DNA of 14,825 bases. Source: Lachnospiraceae bacterium. GTDB lineage: Bacteria > Bacillota_A > Clostridia > Lachnospirales > Lachnospiraceae. Below the pieces are notes generated by a model. That model was not told where the DNA came from. It was given only the letters and a program-made list of their open reading frames with translations, and made no database searches. The stretch lies in contig JAFYAD010000184.1 of NCBI GenBank assembly GCA_017540915.1, positions 1-14,825 on the forward strand. Direction: 5' to 3'. Below are positions 1 to 8,000 of the stretch, one piece after another. Position numbers and translations under genes: made by a program. Numbering within the stretch: position 1 is the stretch's first letter; every line of letters starts with the position of its first letter.

Positions 1-266
1 AGGCGCAGGAGAAGATTTATCTTGTGGGAACCATTCCGGAGGAAGAGCTTAAGGAGGCACACAAGGTTATCTCAAAGGGGATTATCGCTAAGCTTGAATA
101 CGGCGGTAACGTTCTGGCAAGTGCCAATGCAGTCAACAATCTGGTGAATGCGGACAAGGTTGTCATAGTGGAGAGTCTGAGAATGTCACAGAGGGTTGAA
201 ATAGAACGTGAGGTAGATGCCATCAGAAACCTTGGAAAAGAGATTCTCGGTGTTGTGCTGGCATAG
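1..266 (+). CDS. C-terminal end of a capsule/exopolysaccharide P-loop or chain-length protein (partial)
   Basis: The reading frame is open from the left edge (first whole codon at position 3) to a TAG at 264-266, so only about the last 87 residues are visible. A GTG at 24 is merely an internal valine. The final part (ADKVVIVES, then LRMSQRVEIEREVDAIRNL, then GVVLA) has the pattern of the last beta strand, helix and strand of CpsD/Wzc-type MinD-fold kinases and related Wzz-like proteins, where a 'possible ligand strand' is followed by a helix and a GVVLN-like ending. No Walker motif is inside the window, so enzymatic function cannot be confirmed. The neighbouring glycosidase on the opposite strand belongs to a family often linked to exopolysaccharide, which fits weakly. 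It ends 83 bases before a bidirectional terminator. Alternative: another Rossmann-like regulator. Confidence 0.5.
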   Translation, partial: AQEKIYLVGTIPEEELKEAHKVISKGIIAKLEYGGNVLASANAVNNLVNADKVVIVESLRMSQRVEIEREVDAIRNLGKEILGVVLA

Positions 267-349
267 TGAGAATATGACCGGTATTGTCGGGGGGCTGTAA
301 ATAAGGATCATTTCGTACATTTATTGTGATCAGGATTATTATAGTTGAA

Positions 350-385
350 AAAAGAACTGCGGTACGTTGGTATCGCAGTTCTTTT
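350..385. terminator. Bidirectional intrinsic terminator between convergent genes
   Basis: A perfect 12-bp stem, AAAAGAACTGCG (350-361) against CGCAGTTCTTTT (374-385), is extended inward by three pairs (362-364 with 371-373) around a CGTTGG loop. The A-run on the left and T-run on the right give a U-tract in either direction. It lies between the + gene ending at 266 and the - gene ending at 396, so it can stop both transcripts. Confidence 0.9.
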
Positions 386-395
386 GTGTTTGTTT

Positions 396-1754
396 TCAGT
401 TTTGTGCTGAAGTCGTATCCGTTGTCTCACCTGACTGTGTACCGTCTGATGGTGTTTCCTCTGACGGTGTAACATCGGAAGCGGGTCTTACGATAATGGC
501 GTCCGGAAGGTATCTGCCGAAGCCTGAAGGGCTTGAAGATTTGGTGATCTGTCTGCCGTTGTACCACATGATGGATGAGCTTCCACCGTCAAGGTTTGCA
601 GCCTGATATGCACCGTATTCTATCAATATATCGGCACATGTGGCCATTGTGCAGCCGACGCTGTAGCCTACCTGTCTTCCGTCCACGATGAGTAACATGA
701 ATGTTCCATCTTTGGCCTGTCCTATAGCGGTTCGGGGCTGTAATCCCAATCCGTAGGTTCCTCTCACCACACATTCACCGTTTATCGCTATGGCCGGGAA
801 GAATTCCACAGCCCAGTTATACTCGGTGACATCCGATTCATAGAAGTTGGAAACATACAATCTGTTGTCGTACTTGCATCCGATCATCTTCCAGAAGCTG
901 TGCTTTGAGCTCTTGGCGTTGCCGTAATTTTTGCCGTCTATGACGAGGCATCCGTTGACTACGCCGCCGTTTCCGTGTCCTTCGGGATCCACGAAACCAC
1001 TGGCGTTAATTGCTACCAGTGCACCGTTTCTGGTACCGAAGTTGTCGATGATCTCACCACGGCTACCTAAGCTTGCGGCTTTCGCCAGATCAACCTGTGC
1101 AGGGTCTTTCACTATACAAAGCTTAGCCTTGTAATCCGTGCCGTTTTCCACGCCTACCAGGATCATGTTGTTGGGGATATCCCAAACCAGCACCTTGTCA
1201 CCGTGGATCGTCTTCAGCCCTTCGCTCCAGTCCATGTCCTCAAATTTGAATTCTTCCCACTGCTCTTTGGTGGTGAAGTTTTTATTGTCCATGTAGGCTC
1301 TGACTGTAGCGGAGTTCAGCTCCCAGTATTTGGTGTAGTACTCCGAAGCGATTTCCGCTGGGGTCGGTTCCTCCGGTTCTTTGACGACCGGCTCTGTGTC
1401 ATCGTGTAATACGATATCCACAGGATCTTCCTCCACAGGAACATCTTCCCAGGTACTGTTGAGATTTTCCTGTTCGGCGAAAGCCTCCGCCTTGTCATAC
1501 ATTACATCATCTATGATGAAATGCGGAATAAACGCTGTGGCCAGCCATTGGTGGGAGTTGGTACTCATGGCCGTCTCAATGTAGATCACCCGCCATTTTT
1601 CAATGAAGGGAATGTTTGAAAAAACACAGACGGTGTACATGACTGCCAATATCAAGAACACCTGTATACATCGGATGCATACCCTGAAAATATTCTGTTT
1701 TTTGGTTCTGGGCGGTTTCGGTTTTTTCCTGAACCGCAGTTTCGGTTTGTCCAT
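396..1754 (-). CDS. Membrane-anchored phosphodiester glycosidase (NAGPA-domain) family protein
   Basis: A 452-aa protein. It has a very basic N-terminus (residues 4-20), one hydrophobic anchor (about 24-46), an acidic linker rich in E, D and P (about 100-135), and a C-terminal NAGPA domain (about 195-425). Visible family signatures are INASGF (249-254), QPRTAIG (339-345), LLIVDGRQ (354-361), ANLDGGSSS (386-394) and LPDAIIV (416-422). The family is named for the mammalian enzyme that uncovers mannose-6-phosphate by removing GlcNAc from a phosphodiester. Bacterial members are thought to act on phosphodiester-linked cell-surface glycans, and topology here places the domain outside the membrane. 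The last 27 residues are rich in S, T, E and G, like a disordered tail. No Shine-Dalgarno site precedes the ATG and an in-frame TAA lies 30 bases upstream; the nearest later starts would cut the anchor. Its exact substrate is unknown. Confidence 0.85.
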   Translation of the reverse strand: MDKPKLRFRKKPKPPRTKKQNIFRVCIRCIQVFLILAVMYTVCVFSNIPFIEKWRVIYIETAMSTNSHQWLATAFIPHFIIDDVMYDKAEAFAEQENLNSTWEDVPVEEDPVDIVLHDDTEPVVKEPEEPTPAEIASEYYTKYWELNSATVRAYMDNKNFTTKEQWEEFKFEDMDWSEGLKTIHGDKVLVWDIPNNMILVGVENGTDYKAKLCIVKDPAQVDLAKAASLGSRGEIIDNFGTRNGALVAINASGFVDPEGHGNGGVVNGCLVIDGKNYGNAKSSKHSFWKMIGCKYDNRLYVSNFYESDVTEYNWAVEFFPAIAINGECVVRGTYGLGLQPRTAIGQAKDGTFMLLIVDGRQVGYSVGCTMATCADILIEYGAYQAANLDGGSSSIMWYNGRQITKSSSPSGFGRYLPDAIIVRPASDVTPSEETPSDGTQSGETTDTTSAQN

Positions 1755-1790
1755 AAACGCAATTCTAACATTTCCAATATTTTATGGCAA
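1755..1790 (-). promoter_or_regulatory. Sigma-A-like promoter for the glycosidase, predicted leaderless
   Basis: On the minus strand, TTGCCA (1785-1790) and TAGAAT (1762-1767) are separated by exactly 17 bases; each hexamer is one base off consensus. The expected transcription start, about 7 bases past the -10 box, falls at about 1755, directly at the ATG (1754). This matches the lack of a ribosome binding site and implies a leaderless or near-leaderless mRNA. It also suggests the glycosidase can be transcribed independently of the gene 82 bases upstream. Confidence 0.6.
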
Positions 1791-1836
1791 TAGGTTTTTG
1801 AGAAATTGACAGTGTAAATCATGTTTGACAGATAGA

Positions 1837-2937
1837 TTATACAACAGTGTCTACCGATACGCTAACTGCAACTTCTGGGGGGTTAATTCCGGCAATACTG
1901 ATGAACCCGTTTGGCATCGGAGAGGGGGATGTCTGTGTACTCGTTGAGGATGGCGCGTTGACGGATTCCGTGCGGTGTTTTATCAAGTCTTTCAGGTAAT
2001 CCATGTCAGCTTTGAGCATTGCTTTTTGTTCATCGGACCGGTGCTTTCGTTTTAAATCTGAGAGATCTTCTTTGCTCATATGAGGATCGATTACTTCCAT
2101 GCTTTCGAGAAATTCCATAGATTCCTCAAGTTCTTTCAGTTCCTCTTCACCGATTTCAGAGATCATACTGTTTAGTTCAGAGACCAACTCGTCAGAATAT
2201 CCTTCGGAAGGATTTTTCGATGGATCGGTATCTGTTGTGGTCATAGATTCGGCTGTATCGGAGAGGATATCGCGACGTTCATCAAATATCAGATCTTCCG
2301 CTGATTCAATCTCTTTTTTGACAGAATCTGTAGCTGCGCTTTTCAGATCATAGCTGTGGTCTTTTTGATCGGACATTCGTTCATCTCTCTCGCTGGTGGT
2401 CTTTATCAGTTCCTCCAGCTCAAGGTGATGTTTTTTTCTCTTTGCGACGATCTCTACACGTTTTGCATGGGTGAGGGCAAGCTGCAACTCTTTGGGGTCG
2501 CCGTCAGATGAGGCAATCTTCCTCTTTACCTCCATGACTTTTCGTTTTGCTGAGATAACTGCCTGACCGGCGCTTATAGAGGTTTTTGCCTGTCGGATCT
2601 TTGTCTCAACCTCTTTGTAATTGTATTCCGCAGTATCATCTATCTCGCTGTTTTCTTCGTTATCGGGTGAACCGGACAGCTCAAGAAAGCCGTTTTTCTT
2701 ATTTGCGGGACCTGATGTATATGGATTTGAGTACGGTGCCGGCGTTTGATCCAGTTCGCGAAGCATCTGTTTTATCTGCAATGATTGTTGACTTTTTTCT
2801 GTCAAAGCATTGACAGGATTAGCGGTAAGAAGGTTTGATTTTTTCCCGGTGCCAAGGCGCGGGGCATTATTCTGCTGATTGGTCAACGGCAGTATGCTGA
2901 TCGATTTTTGTGCCGGAATGCTGTTTATTCCTGTCAT
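1837..2937 (-). CDS. Uncharacterised charged, helical, probably cytoplasmic protein
   Basis: A 366-aa protein that I cannot assign to a characterised family. An open frame extends to an ATG at 3000, but the ATG at 2937 has a perfect GGAGG 7 bases upstream and lies inside the expected transcript, so it is chosen. There is no signal peptide or membrane segment. Regions: a polar N-terminus with NPYTSGP-like low complexity (about 1-103); a basic, strongly helical core (about 104-185) including SAGQAVISAKRKVMEVKRK and ALTHAKRVEIVAKRKKHH; an acidic helical part (about 200-320) with IGEEELKELEESMEFLESME; and a tail rich in S, T and P (326-342). The core looks like an antiparallel helical or coiled-coil module that could bind an anionic or protein partner. 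A sigma-28-like promoter upstream suggests expression with motility genes (inference). The glycosidase gene follows 82 bases downstream on the same strand. Confidence 0.75.
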   Translation of the reverse strand: MTGINSIPAQKSISILPLTNQQNNAPRLGTGKKSNLLTANPVNALTEKSQQSLQIKQMLRELDQTPAPYSNPYTSGPANKKNGFLELSGSPDNEENSEIDDTAEYNYKEVETKIRQAKTSISAGQAVISAKRKVMEVKRKIASSDGDPKELQLALTHAKRVEIVAKRKKHHLELEELIKTTSERDERMSDQKDHSYDLKSAATDSVKKEIESAEDLIFDERRDILSDTAESMTTTDTDPSKNPSEGYSDELVSELNSMISEIGEEELKELEESMEFLESMEVIDPHMSKEDLSDLKRKHRSDEQKAMLKADMDYLKDLIKHRTESVNAPSSTSTQTSPSPMPNGFISIAGINPPEVAVSVSVDTVV

Positions 2938-2940
2938 GAT

Positions 2941-2949
2941 CTCACCTCC
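2941..2949 (-). promoter_or_regulatory. Ribosome binding site fixing the start at 2937
   Basis: The minus strand reads GGAGGTGAG, with GGAGG ending 7 bases before the ATG at 2935-2937. It is among the strongest ribosome binding sites in the window. The upstream ATG at 3000 lacks any such site and would sit almost on the predicted transcription start. Confidence 0.85.
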
Positions 2950-3012
2950 ACGTCCTTGTGAAAAAACAATGTCCTTTTGTAATGGGAAACAGTGATGCAT
3001 ATCTTACAATCT

Positions 3013-3040
3013 TTATCGGCAGAGAGCTGCACATTGTTTA
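3013..3040 (-). promoter_or_regulatory. Candidate sigma-28 (sigma-D/FliA-type) promoter
   Basis: On the minus strand, TAAA (3037-3040) is followed after 16 bases by a perfect GCCGATAA (3013-3020). The flagellar/motility sigma factor recognises TAAA with a roughly 15-base gap (14-16 reported for SigD) and GCCGATAA or GCCGATAT. The predicted start is near 3006, giving a leader of about 68 bases before the ATG at 2937. No convincing sigma-A promoter was seen on this strand in the same interval. The assignment is by motif only. Confidence 0.6.
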
Positions 3041-3062
3041 CAGCTGTAATACATTAAACAAT
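3033..3062. repeat. Overlapping palindromes at the -35 end of the sigma-28-like promoter (possible operator)
   Basis: ATTGTTTA (3033-3040) and TAAACAAT (3055-3062) form a perfect 8-bp inverted repeat with arm centres 22 bp apart, about two helical turns. Nested in it is a perfect 12-bp palindrome, TTACAGCTGTAA (3038-3049). The left arm covers the TAAA -35 box of the minus-strand promoter, so a dimeric regulator bound here would be expected to affect its use. No regulator is identified. Confidence 0.4.
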
Positions 3063-3161
3063 ACCCTGAAGCATGAAAAGCTCGTGAATCACCTTTAGAC
3101 TTTCAAATCAATTGATGACAGCCAAGAGCAAAAAAACCGAACAAAAGTTCTAAAAAACATC

Positions 3162-3190
3162 TTGCTTTTTTCGGGAAAAGGGAGTATACT
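3162..3190 (+). promoter_or_regulatory. Sigma-A promoter of the mrp-CPBP-dnaE operon
   Basis: TTGCTT (3162-3167) and TATACT (3185-3190) are separated by 17 bases. A-rich tracts just upstream (about 3130-3157) resemble an UP element. The expected start is near 3197, which gives a leader of about 50 bases to the ATG at 3247. It is divergent from the sigma-28-like promoter about 120 bases to the left; nothing else recognisable lies in the 309-base gap between the two genes. Confidence 0.75.
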
Positions 3191-3246
3191 ATGAAGAATT
3201 CACAAGCTGTAAAGCAATGGCGAAAATAACAGATTTGGAGGACGAT

Positions 3247-4080
3247 ATGGCTGATAAGAGTACATGCGAAAATGCGTCAACATGCGAAAAGTCAAGCTGC
3301 GAGGGATGCAGTGGCAAGAGCGGGATCCCTAAGGAAAAGCCGGCTGAGGGAGTTAAGATCGGCAAGATCATCGGAGTTGTCAGCGGAAAGGGAGGCGTGG
3401 GTAAATCCTTTGTCACGGGATCCATTGCCGCTGCTTTATGTAAGAAAGGTTTTAAGGTGGGTATATTGGACGGTGATATCACAGGTCCCTCCATACCCAG
3501 AATGTTCGGACTCAGCGGAACGCTGTACGGAGATGAGGACGGCAATATCGTACCGATGGATACGCCTTCCGGCATTAAGATCATTTCCATGAATCTGCTG
3601 ATGGATAACGAGGAATCTCCCGTTATATGGAGAGGCCCGGTCATAGCAGGAACATTAAAGCAGTTCTATACAAATGCTGCATGGGGAGAGTTGGATTATC
3701 TCCTGGTGGATATGCCTCCGGGAACCGGAGATGTTCCTCTTACCGTATTCCAGAGCTTTCCGGTGGATGGCATCGTGATAGTCACCAGTCCGCAGGAGCT
3801 GGTGGGCATGATAGTCAAGAAGGCAGTTAACATGGCTGCCATGATGAATATAAAGGTTTTCGGTATCGTGGAGAACTTCAGCTACATAGAGTGTCCGGAC
3901 TGCGGTAAGAAGATATTCCTGTTCGGAGAGAGCAGGGTAGATGACGTTGCGGCGGAGCTTAATATTCCCGTGCTGGCAAAGCTTCCCATAGAGCCGCACA
4001 TGTCGGGAGCTTCCGACAGCGGTAAATTCTTTGAAGAGGAATATCACTACTTTGATGAGGTAGTGGACTATTTCAGATGA
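3247..4080 (+). CDS. mrp: Mrp/NBP35 (ApbC) family Fe-S cluster carrier ATPase
   Basis: A 277-aa cytoplasmic P-loop ATPase of the MinD/Mrp fold that binds and delivers Fe-S clusters to apoproteins. Visible: deviant Walker A SGKGGVGKS (46-54), Mrp signature GDITGPSIPR (76-85), Walker B/switch DMPPGTGD (155-162), and the C-terminal CPDC pair (Cys216, Cys219) that bridges a cluster in the dimer. The N-terminus carries five cysteines in the first 21 residues (C7, C13, C18, C21 plus spacing residues; see also C65), a Cys-rich extension like that of NBP35-type or clostridial Mrp proteins. Start choice: the frame opens at ATG 3217, but only the ATG at 3247 has GGAGG (3237-3241, 5 bases before it). 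It is the first gene of a probable operon; the next gene starts 46 bases downstream. Confidence 0.92.
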   Translation: MADKSTCENASTCEKSSCEGCSGKSGIPKEKPAEGVKIGKIIGVVSGKGGVGKSFVTGSIAAALCKKGFKVGILDGDITGPSIPRMFGLSGTLYGDEDGNIVPMDTPSGIKIISMNLLMDNEESPVIWRGPVIAGTLKQFYTNAAWGELDYLLVDMPPGTGDVPLTVFQSFPVDGIVIVTSPQELVGMIVKKAVNMAAMMNIKVFGIVENFSYIECPDCGKKIFLFGESRVDDVAAELNIPVLAKLPIEPHMSGASDSGKFFEEEYHYFDEVVDYFR

Positions 4081-4126
4081 TGATCGCTGATGGTATGATG
4101 CCGGTCATATGGAGGACAGAATACTT

Positions 4127-5029
4127 ATGAAGAGAAAACTTTTGAATTTTTTTATTTCCATACTGCCGGCTGTCTTTTTTTTGCTGATGGAGTACGCCGT
4201 CACATTCGGTGCCATGCTGGCTTACATGGTTTTTGGCATGTCTGCGGGCGGCATGAATGTGGATGATATTCTGGATAAGATCATAGAGCTGGCATCAGAT
4301 CCGGCCTTCTCAATGGGTATCATGATCATATATGAATGTTTCATCATACTGGCATACGGATTTTGGCATATTAAAGTGACGGAAAAGTCCGAGCACTGCG
4401 TCATACCGCGCAATATCAATACTGTATCGGTGATCGCGGTTCTGATCCTGTCGTTCGGTATGGTGGTGGTAACGGAATATGTCACGATGGCGGAGGATCT
4501 TGTGAACCCTGCCTGGTATGATGTTTTCGAGGAGATCATGGAAGACGCCGGCATGGCGGGAGACTTAAGCCTCGGGGCCTTATTGTATGCGAGCATTTTA
4601 GCTCCCATCGGAGAGGAACTCATATTCAGGGGATTGGTGTTCCACTATTCACGCAAGGCGTTTCCGGTATGGATCGCCATAATATATCAGGCAATTCTGT
4701 TTGGCGCATTTCATATGAACATGTTTCAGGCCATATATGCTTTCTTTGCAGGACTCTTTCTGGGATTTGTGGCATGGTACGGCGGCAATATCGCATGGTC
4801 GATCCTGTTCCATATGGTATACAACACCATACAGTCACTGCCGCTCTTTGGCTTTTTAGACTATGCCCAGGACAATTACTTTTATTTCATGATCATTCTG
4901 ACAGCGGGAGTTTTGGTATGCATGGCAGCCATCTTCTGGTACAAGAGGGGTATTGATCGCAGGAATGAGGAGAATGCCATCTATGAGGATCTGATGGCTA
5001 AGGGATATACTCCCCTCACAGGTGAATAG
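4127..5029 (+). CDS. CPBP family intramembrane glutamic endopeptidase
   Basis: A 300-aa polytopic membrane protein with about seven or eight hydrophobic segments. The CPBP (Abi/CAAX protease-like) motifs are intact in the C-terminal half: motif 1 GEELIFRG with E163, E164 and R168, motif 2 FHMN with H196, and motif 3 FHMVYN with H229 and N233. Family members are membrane proteases related to Rce1 that process prenylated proteins, bacteriocins or signalling peptides; the substrate here is unknown. Start choice is uncertain: an ATG at 4109 is in frame but has no ribosome binding site, while the GGAGG at 4111-4115 lies 11 bases before the ATG at 4127, which begins MKRKLLNFF directly before the first membrane segment. 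It ends TAG-TAA, 30 bases before dnaE. Confidence 0.88.
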   Translation: MKRKLLNFFISILPAVFFLLMEYAVTFGAMLAYMVFGMSAGGMNVDDILDKIIELASDPAFSMGIMIIYECFIILAYGFWHIKVTEKSEHCVIPRNINTVSVIAVLILSFGMVVVTEYVTMAEDLVNPAWYDVFEEIMEDAGMAGDLSLGALLYASILAPIGEELIFRGLVFHYSRKAFPVWIAIIYQAILFGAFHMNMFQAIYAFFAGLFLGFVAWYGGNIAWSILFHMVYNTIQSLPLFGFLDYAQDNYFYFMIILTAGVLVCMAAIFWYKRGIDRRNEENAIYEDLMAKGYTPLTGE

Positions 5030-5059
5030 TAACGATACGGCACATAGGAGAGGGCATAT

Positions 5060-8000
5060 ATGTCTTTTGTACACCTTCATACACATACGGAGTATTCGCT
5101 TCTGGATGGCTCCAACAAGATAACTGAATACGTTAAGCGTGTAAAAGAGCTTGGGATGAACTCGGCTGCCATTACAGATCACGGCGTCATGTACGGTGTT
5201 ATTGACTTCTACAAAGCCGCGAAGGCAGCAGGCATCAAGCCGGTTCTGGGCTGCGAGGTCTATGTGGCGCCGGGATCCAGGTTTGACAGGGAACCGGGAG
5301 TCAGGGATGAGAGATATTTCCACCTCATATTGCTGGCGGAGAATAACACCGGATATCAAAACCTTATCAAGATAGTATCCCGTGGATTTACCGAGGGCTT
5401 TTATTACAAACCGCGTGTCGATGTTGAGATTCTGGAGCAATATCATGAGGGTATAATAGCTCTTTCGGCATGCCTTGCGGGTGAGATACCGAGGGCGCTT
5501 GAGCGCGGGGATTACGATGGCGCGAAAGCCGTTGCTCTCAGATATGAGCAGATATTCGGAAAGGGCAATTTCTTCCTGGAATTGCAGGATCACGGTATCC
5601 CTGCCCAGAAGACAGTCAATATGGATCTTCTGCGGATGTCACAGGAGACGGGGATCGAGCTGGTATGTACCAATGACTGTCATTATACCTATGCTTCCGA
5701 TGAGAAATCCCATGATGTTCTGCTGTGTATCCAGACACAGGCAAAGGTTTCCGATACGGACAGAATGCGCTATGAGGGCGGCCAGTTTTACGTGAAGAGC
5801 GAGGAGGAGATGGCGTCTCTTTTCCCATATGCCCTTCAGGCGCTGGAGAACACTCAGAAGATAGCGGACAGGTGCAATGTGGAGATAGAGTTCCATGTCA
5901 CCAAGATGCCGGCGTATGAGGTTCCGGAGGGCTTTACCACAGAGACCTATCTCGAAAAGTTGTGCTATGAAGGTCGCAAAAAGCGCTATCCGGACACTTA
6001 CGAATCCCTGATGCCACAGCTGGATTACGAGCTTGGTGTCATCAAAAAGATGGGGTATGTGGAGTACTTCCTCATAGTGTGGGATTACATCAATTTTGCC
6101 CGCACAAACGGTATTCCGGTGGGACCGGGCCGAGGCAGTGCCGCAGGCTCCCTGGTGTCATATTCTACAGGGATCACCAATATCGACCCCATAAGATACA
6201 GTCTTATTTTTGAGCGCTTCCTGAATCCCGAGCGTGTATCCATGCCTGATATAGACGTGGATTTCTGCTATGAGAGGCGTCAGGAAGTCATAGACTATGT
6301 CATCGACAAATACGGTAAAGACTGCGTTACGCAGATAGTCACCTTTGGAACCCTTGCAGCCAGAGGCGTTATAAGGGATGTGGGACGCGCTATGGATCTG
6401 CCCTATGCTCTGTGTGATTCACTGTCCAAGAGTATTCCGGCGGAGCTTGGGATCACCATACGTAAAGCACTGGATATGAATCCGGAGTTAAAGGAAAGAT
6501 ATGACACGGATCCTCAGGTTCATGAGCTGTTAGATCTGTCCATGTGTCTCGAAGGCCTGCCCAGGCATACATCCGTGCATGCTGCAGGTGTCGTTATAGC
6601 ATCCCGTCCGATGGATGAGTTTGTGCCGCTGTCGAGGGGCACTGACGGCTGCATCACCACACAGTATACCATGACCACCATCGAGGAGCTTGGACTTCTC
6701 AAGATGGATTTTCTGGGTCTTCGAACCCTGACCGTGATAGAGGACGCATGCAAACTCATAGAGCTGAGCACCGGAGTCAAGCCGGATATGGATACCATAG
6801 ATCTTGAGGACGAGGCGGTTTATGACATGATAAGCTCCGGAAAATGTGAGGGTGTATTCCAGCTGGAATCCGCCGGCATGAAGAATTTCATGAAGGAGCT
6901 TAAGCCGAGAAATCTGGAGGATGTTATCGCGGGCATATCTCTCTACAGACCGGGTCCCATGGATTTCATACCCGCGTATATCAAGGGCAAGAACAACCCC
7001 GATGCCATCGTATATGACTGTCCTCAGCTGGAGCCAATATTAAAGGCCACTTATGGATGTATCGTGTACCAGGAACAGGTTATGCAGATCTTTCAGAATC
7101 TTTCCGGGTATACTCTGGGCGGAGCCGATGAGATAAGGCGTGCCATGTCCAAAAAGAAGACTTATGTCATGGACGAACACAGGCAGTACTTTATCTTCGG
7201 AAACCCCGACAAGAACATCACAGGCTGCGTTAATAACGGGATCTCTGAGGCTGTTGCCAATAAGATATACGACGATATGGCGGATTTTGCCAAGTACGCT
7301 TTCAATAAGAGTCATGCGGCTGCTTACGCTGTGGTAGCATATCAGACAGCTTACCTGAAATACCATTATCCGGTGGAATTTATGGCTGCGCTGATGACCA
7401 GCGTCAAGGATAATACATCCAAAGTATCCGAATACATTCTGACCTGTCGTAAGATGGGGATCAAGATACTGCCGCCGGATATCAATACCGGATACGGCGA
7501 TTTTTCCGTATATGAAGGCGGTATACGCTACGGTATGAATGCCGTGAAATCTGTGGGTAAACCTGTCATAGATGCCATCGTGACGGAGCGTACGCAAAAC
7601 GGTGGTTACAAGGATCTGTACGATTTCGCAAAGCGCATTTCACCTTACAATATCAACAAAAAGGCAGTCGACAGCCTGATCAAAGCCGGTGCCGCAGATT
7701 CGCTTCCCGGTAACCGCAGGCAGAAGGTGGTGAGCTATCCTCTCGTCATCGCACAGTTAAAGGACGATCTTAAAAACTCCGTATCAGGTCAGCTGAGTTT
7801 CTTTGATATAGTATCCGAAGAGCAGAAGGAGGATTTTTCCTTTAAGATGCCTGAGCTGCCGGAATACGAAAAGGAAGAGCTCCTCGCTTTTGAAAAAGAG
7901 GTCATGGGTGTGTATGTATCCGGACATCCCCTGGAAGACTATATTGATATCATGGATAAGCTGGTAACCGCCAGATCATCGGATTTTGTAACCGATGAAG

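Noticed and set aside
1806..1830. Two TTGACA boxes (1806-1811 and 1825-1830) on + as tandem promoters
   Set aside because: No -10 box at 16-18 bases from either, and no gene on + follows.
2938..3000. N-terminal extension of the unknown minus-strand protein starting at ATG 3000
   Set aside because: It lacks a ribosome binding site, starts almost at the predicted transcript start, and a perfect GGAGG precedes the ATG at 2937.
3217..3246. Ten-residue longer Mrp starting at ATG 3217
   Set aside because: No ribosome binding site precedes it, whereas the ATG at 3247 has GGAGG at a working distance.
3189..3644. 151-residue open frame on - opposite mrp
   Set aside because: It is a shadow of the clearly identified mrp gene; its S/P/L-rich composition is typical of antisense translation.
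4856..5593. 245-residue open frame on - across the CPBP and dnaE genes
   Set aside because: It is opposite two well-supported genes, with no ribosome binding site or family likeness.
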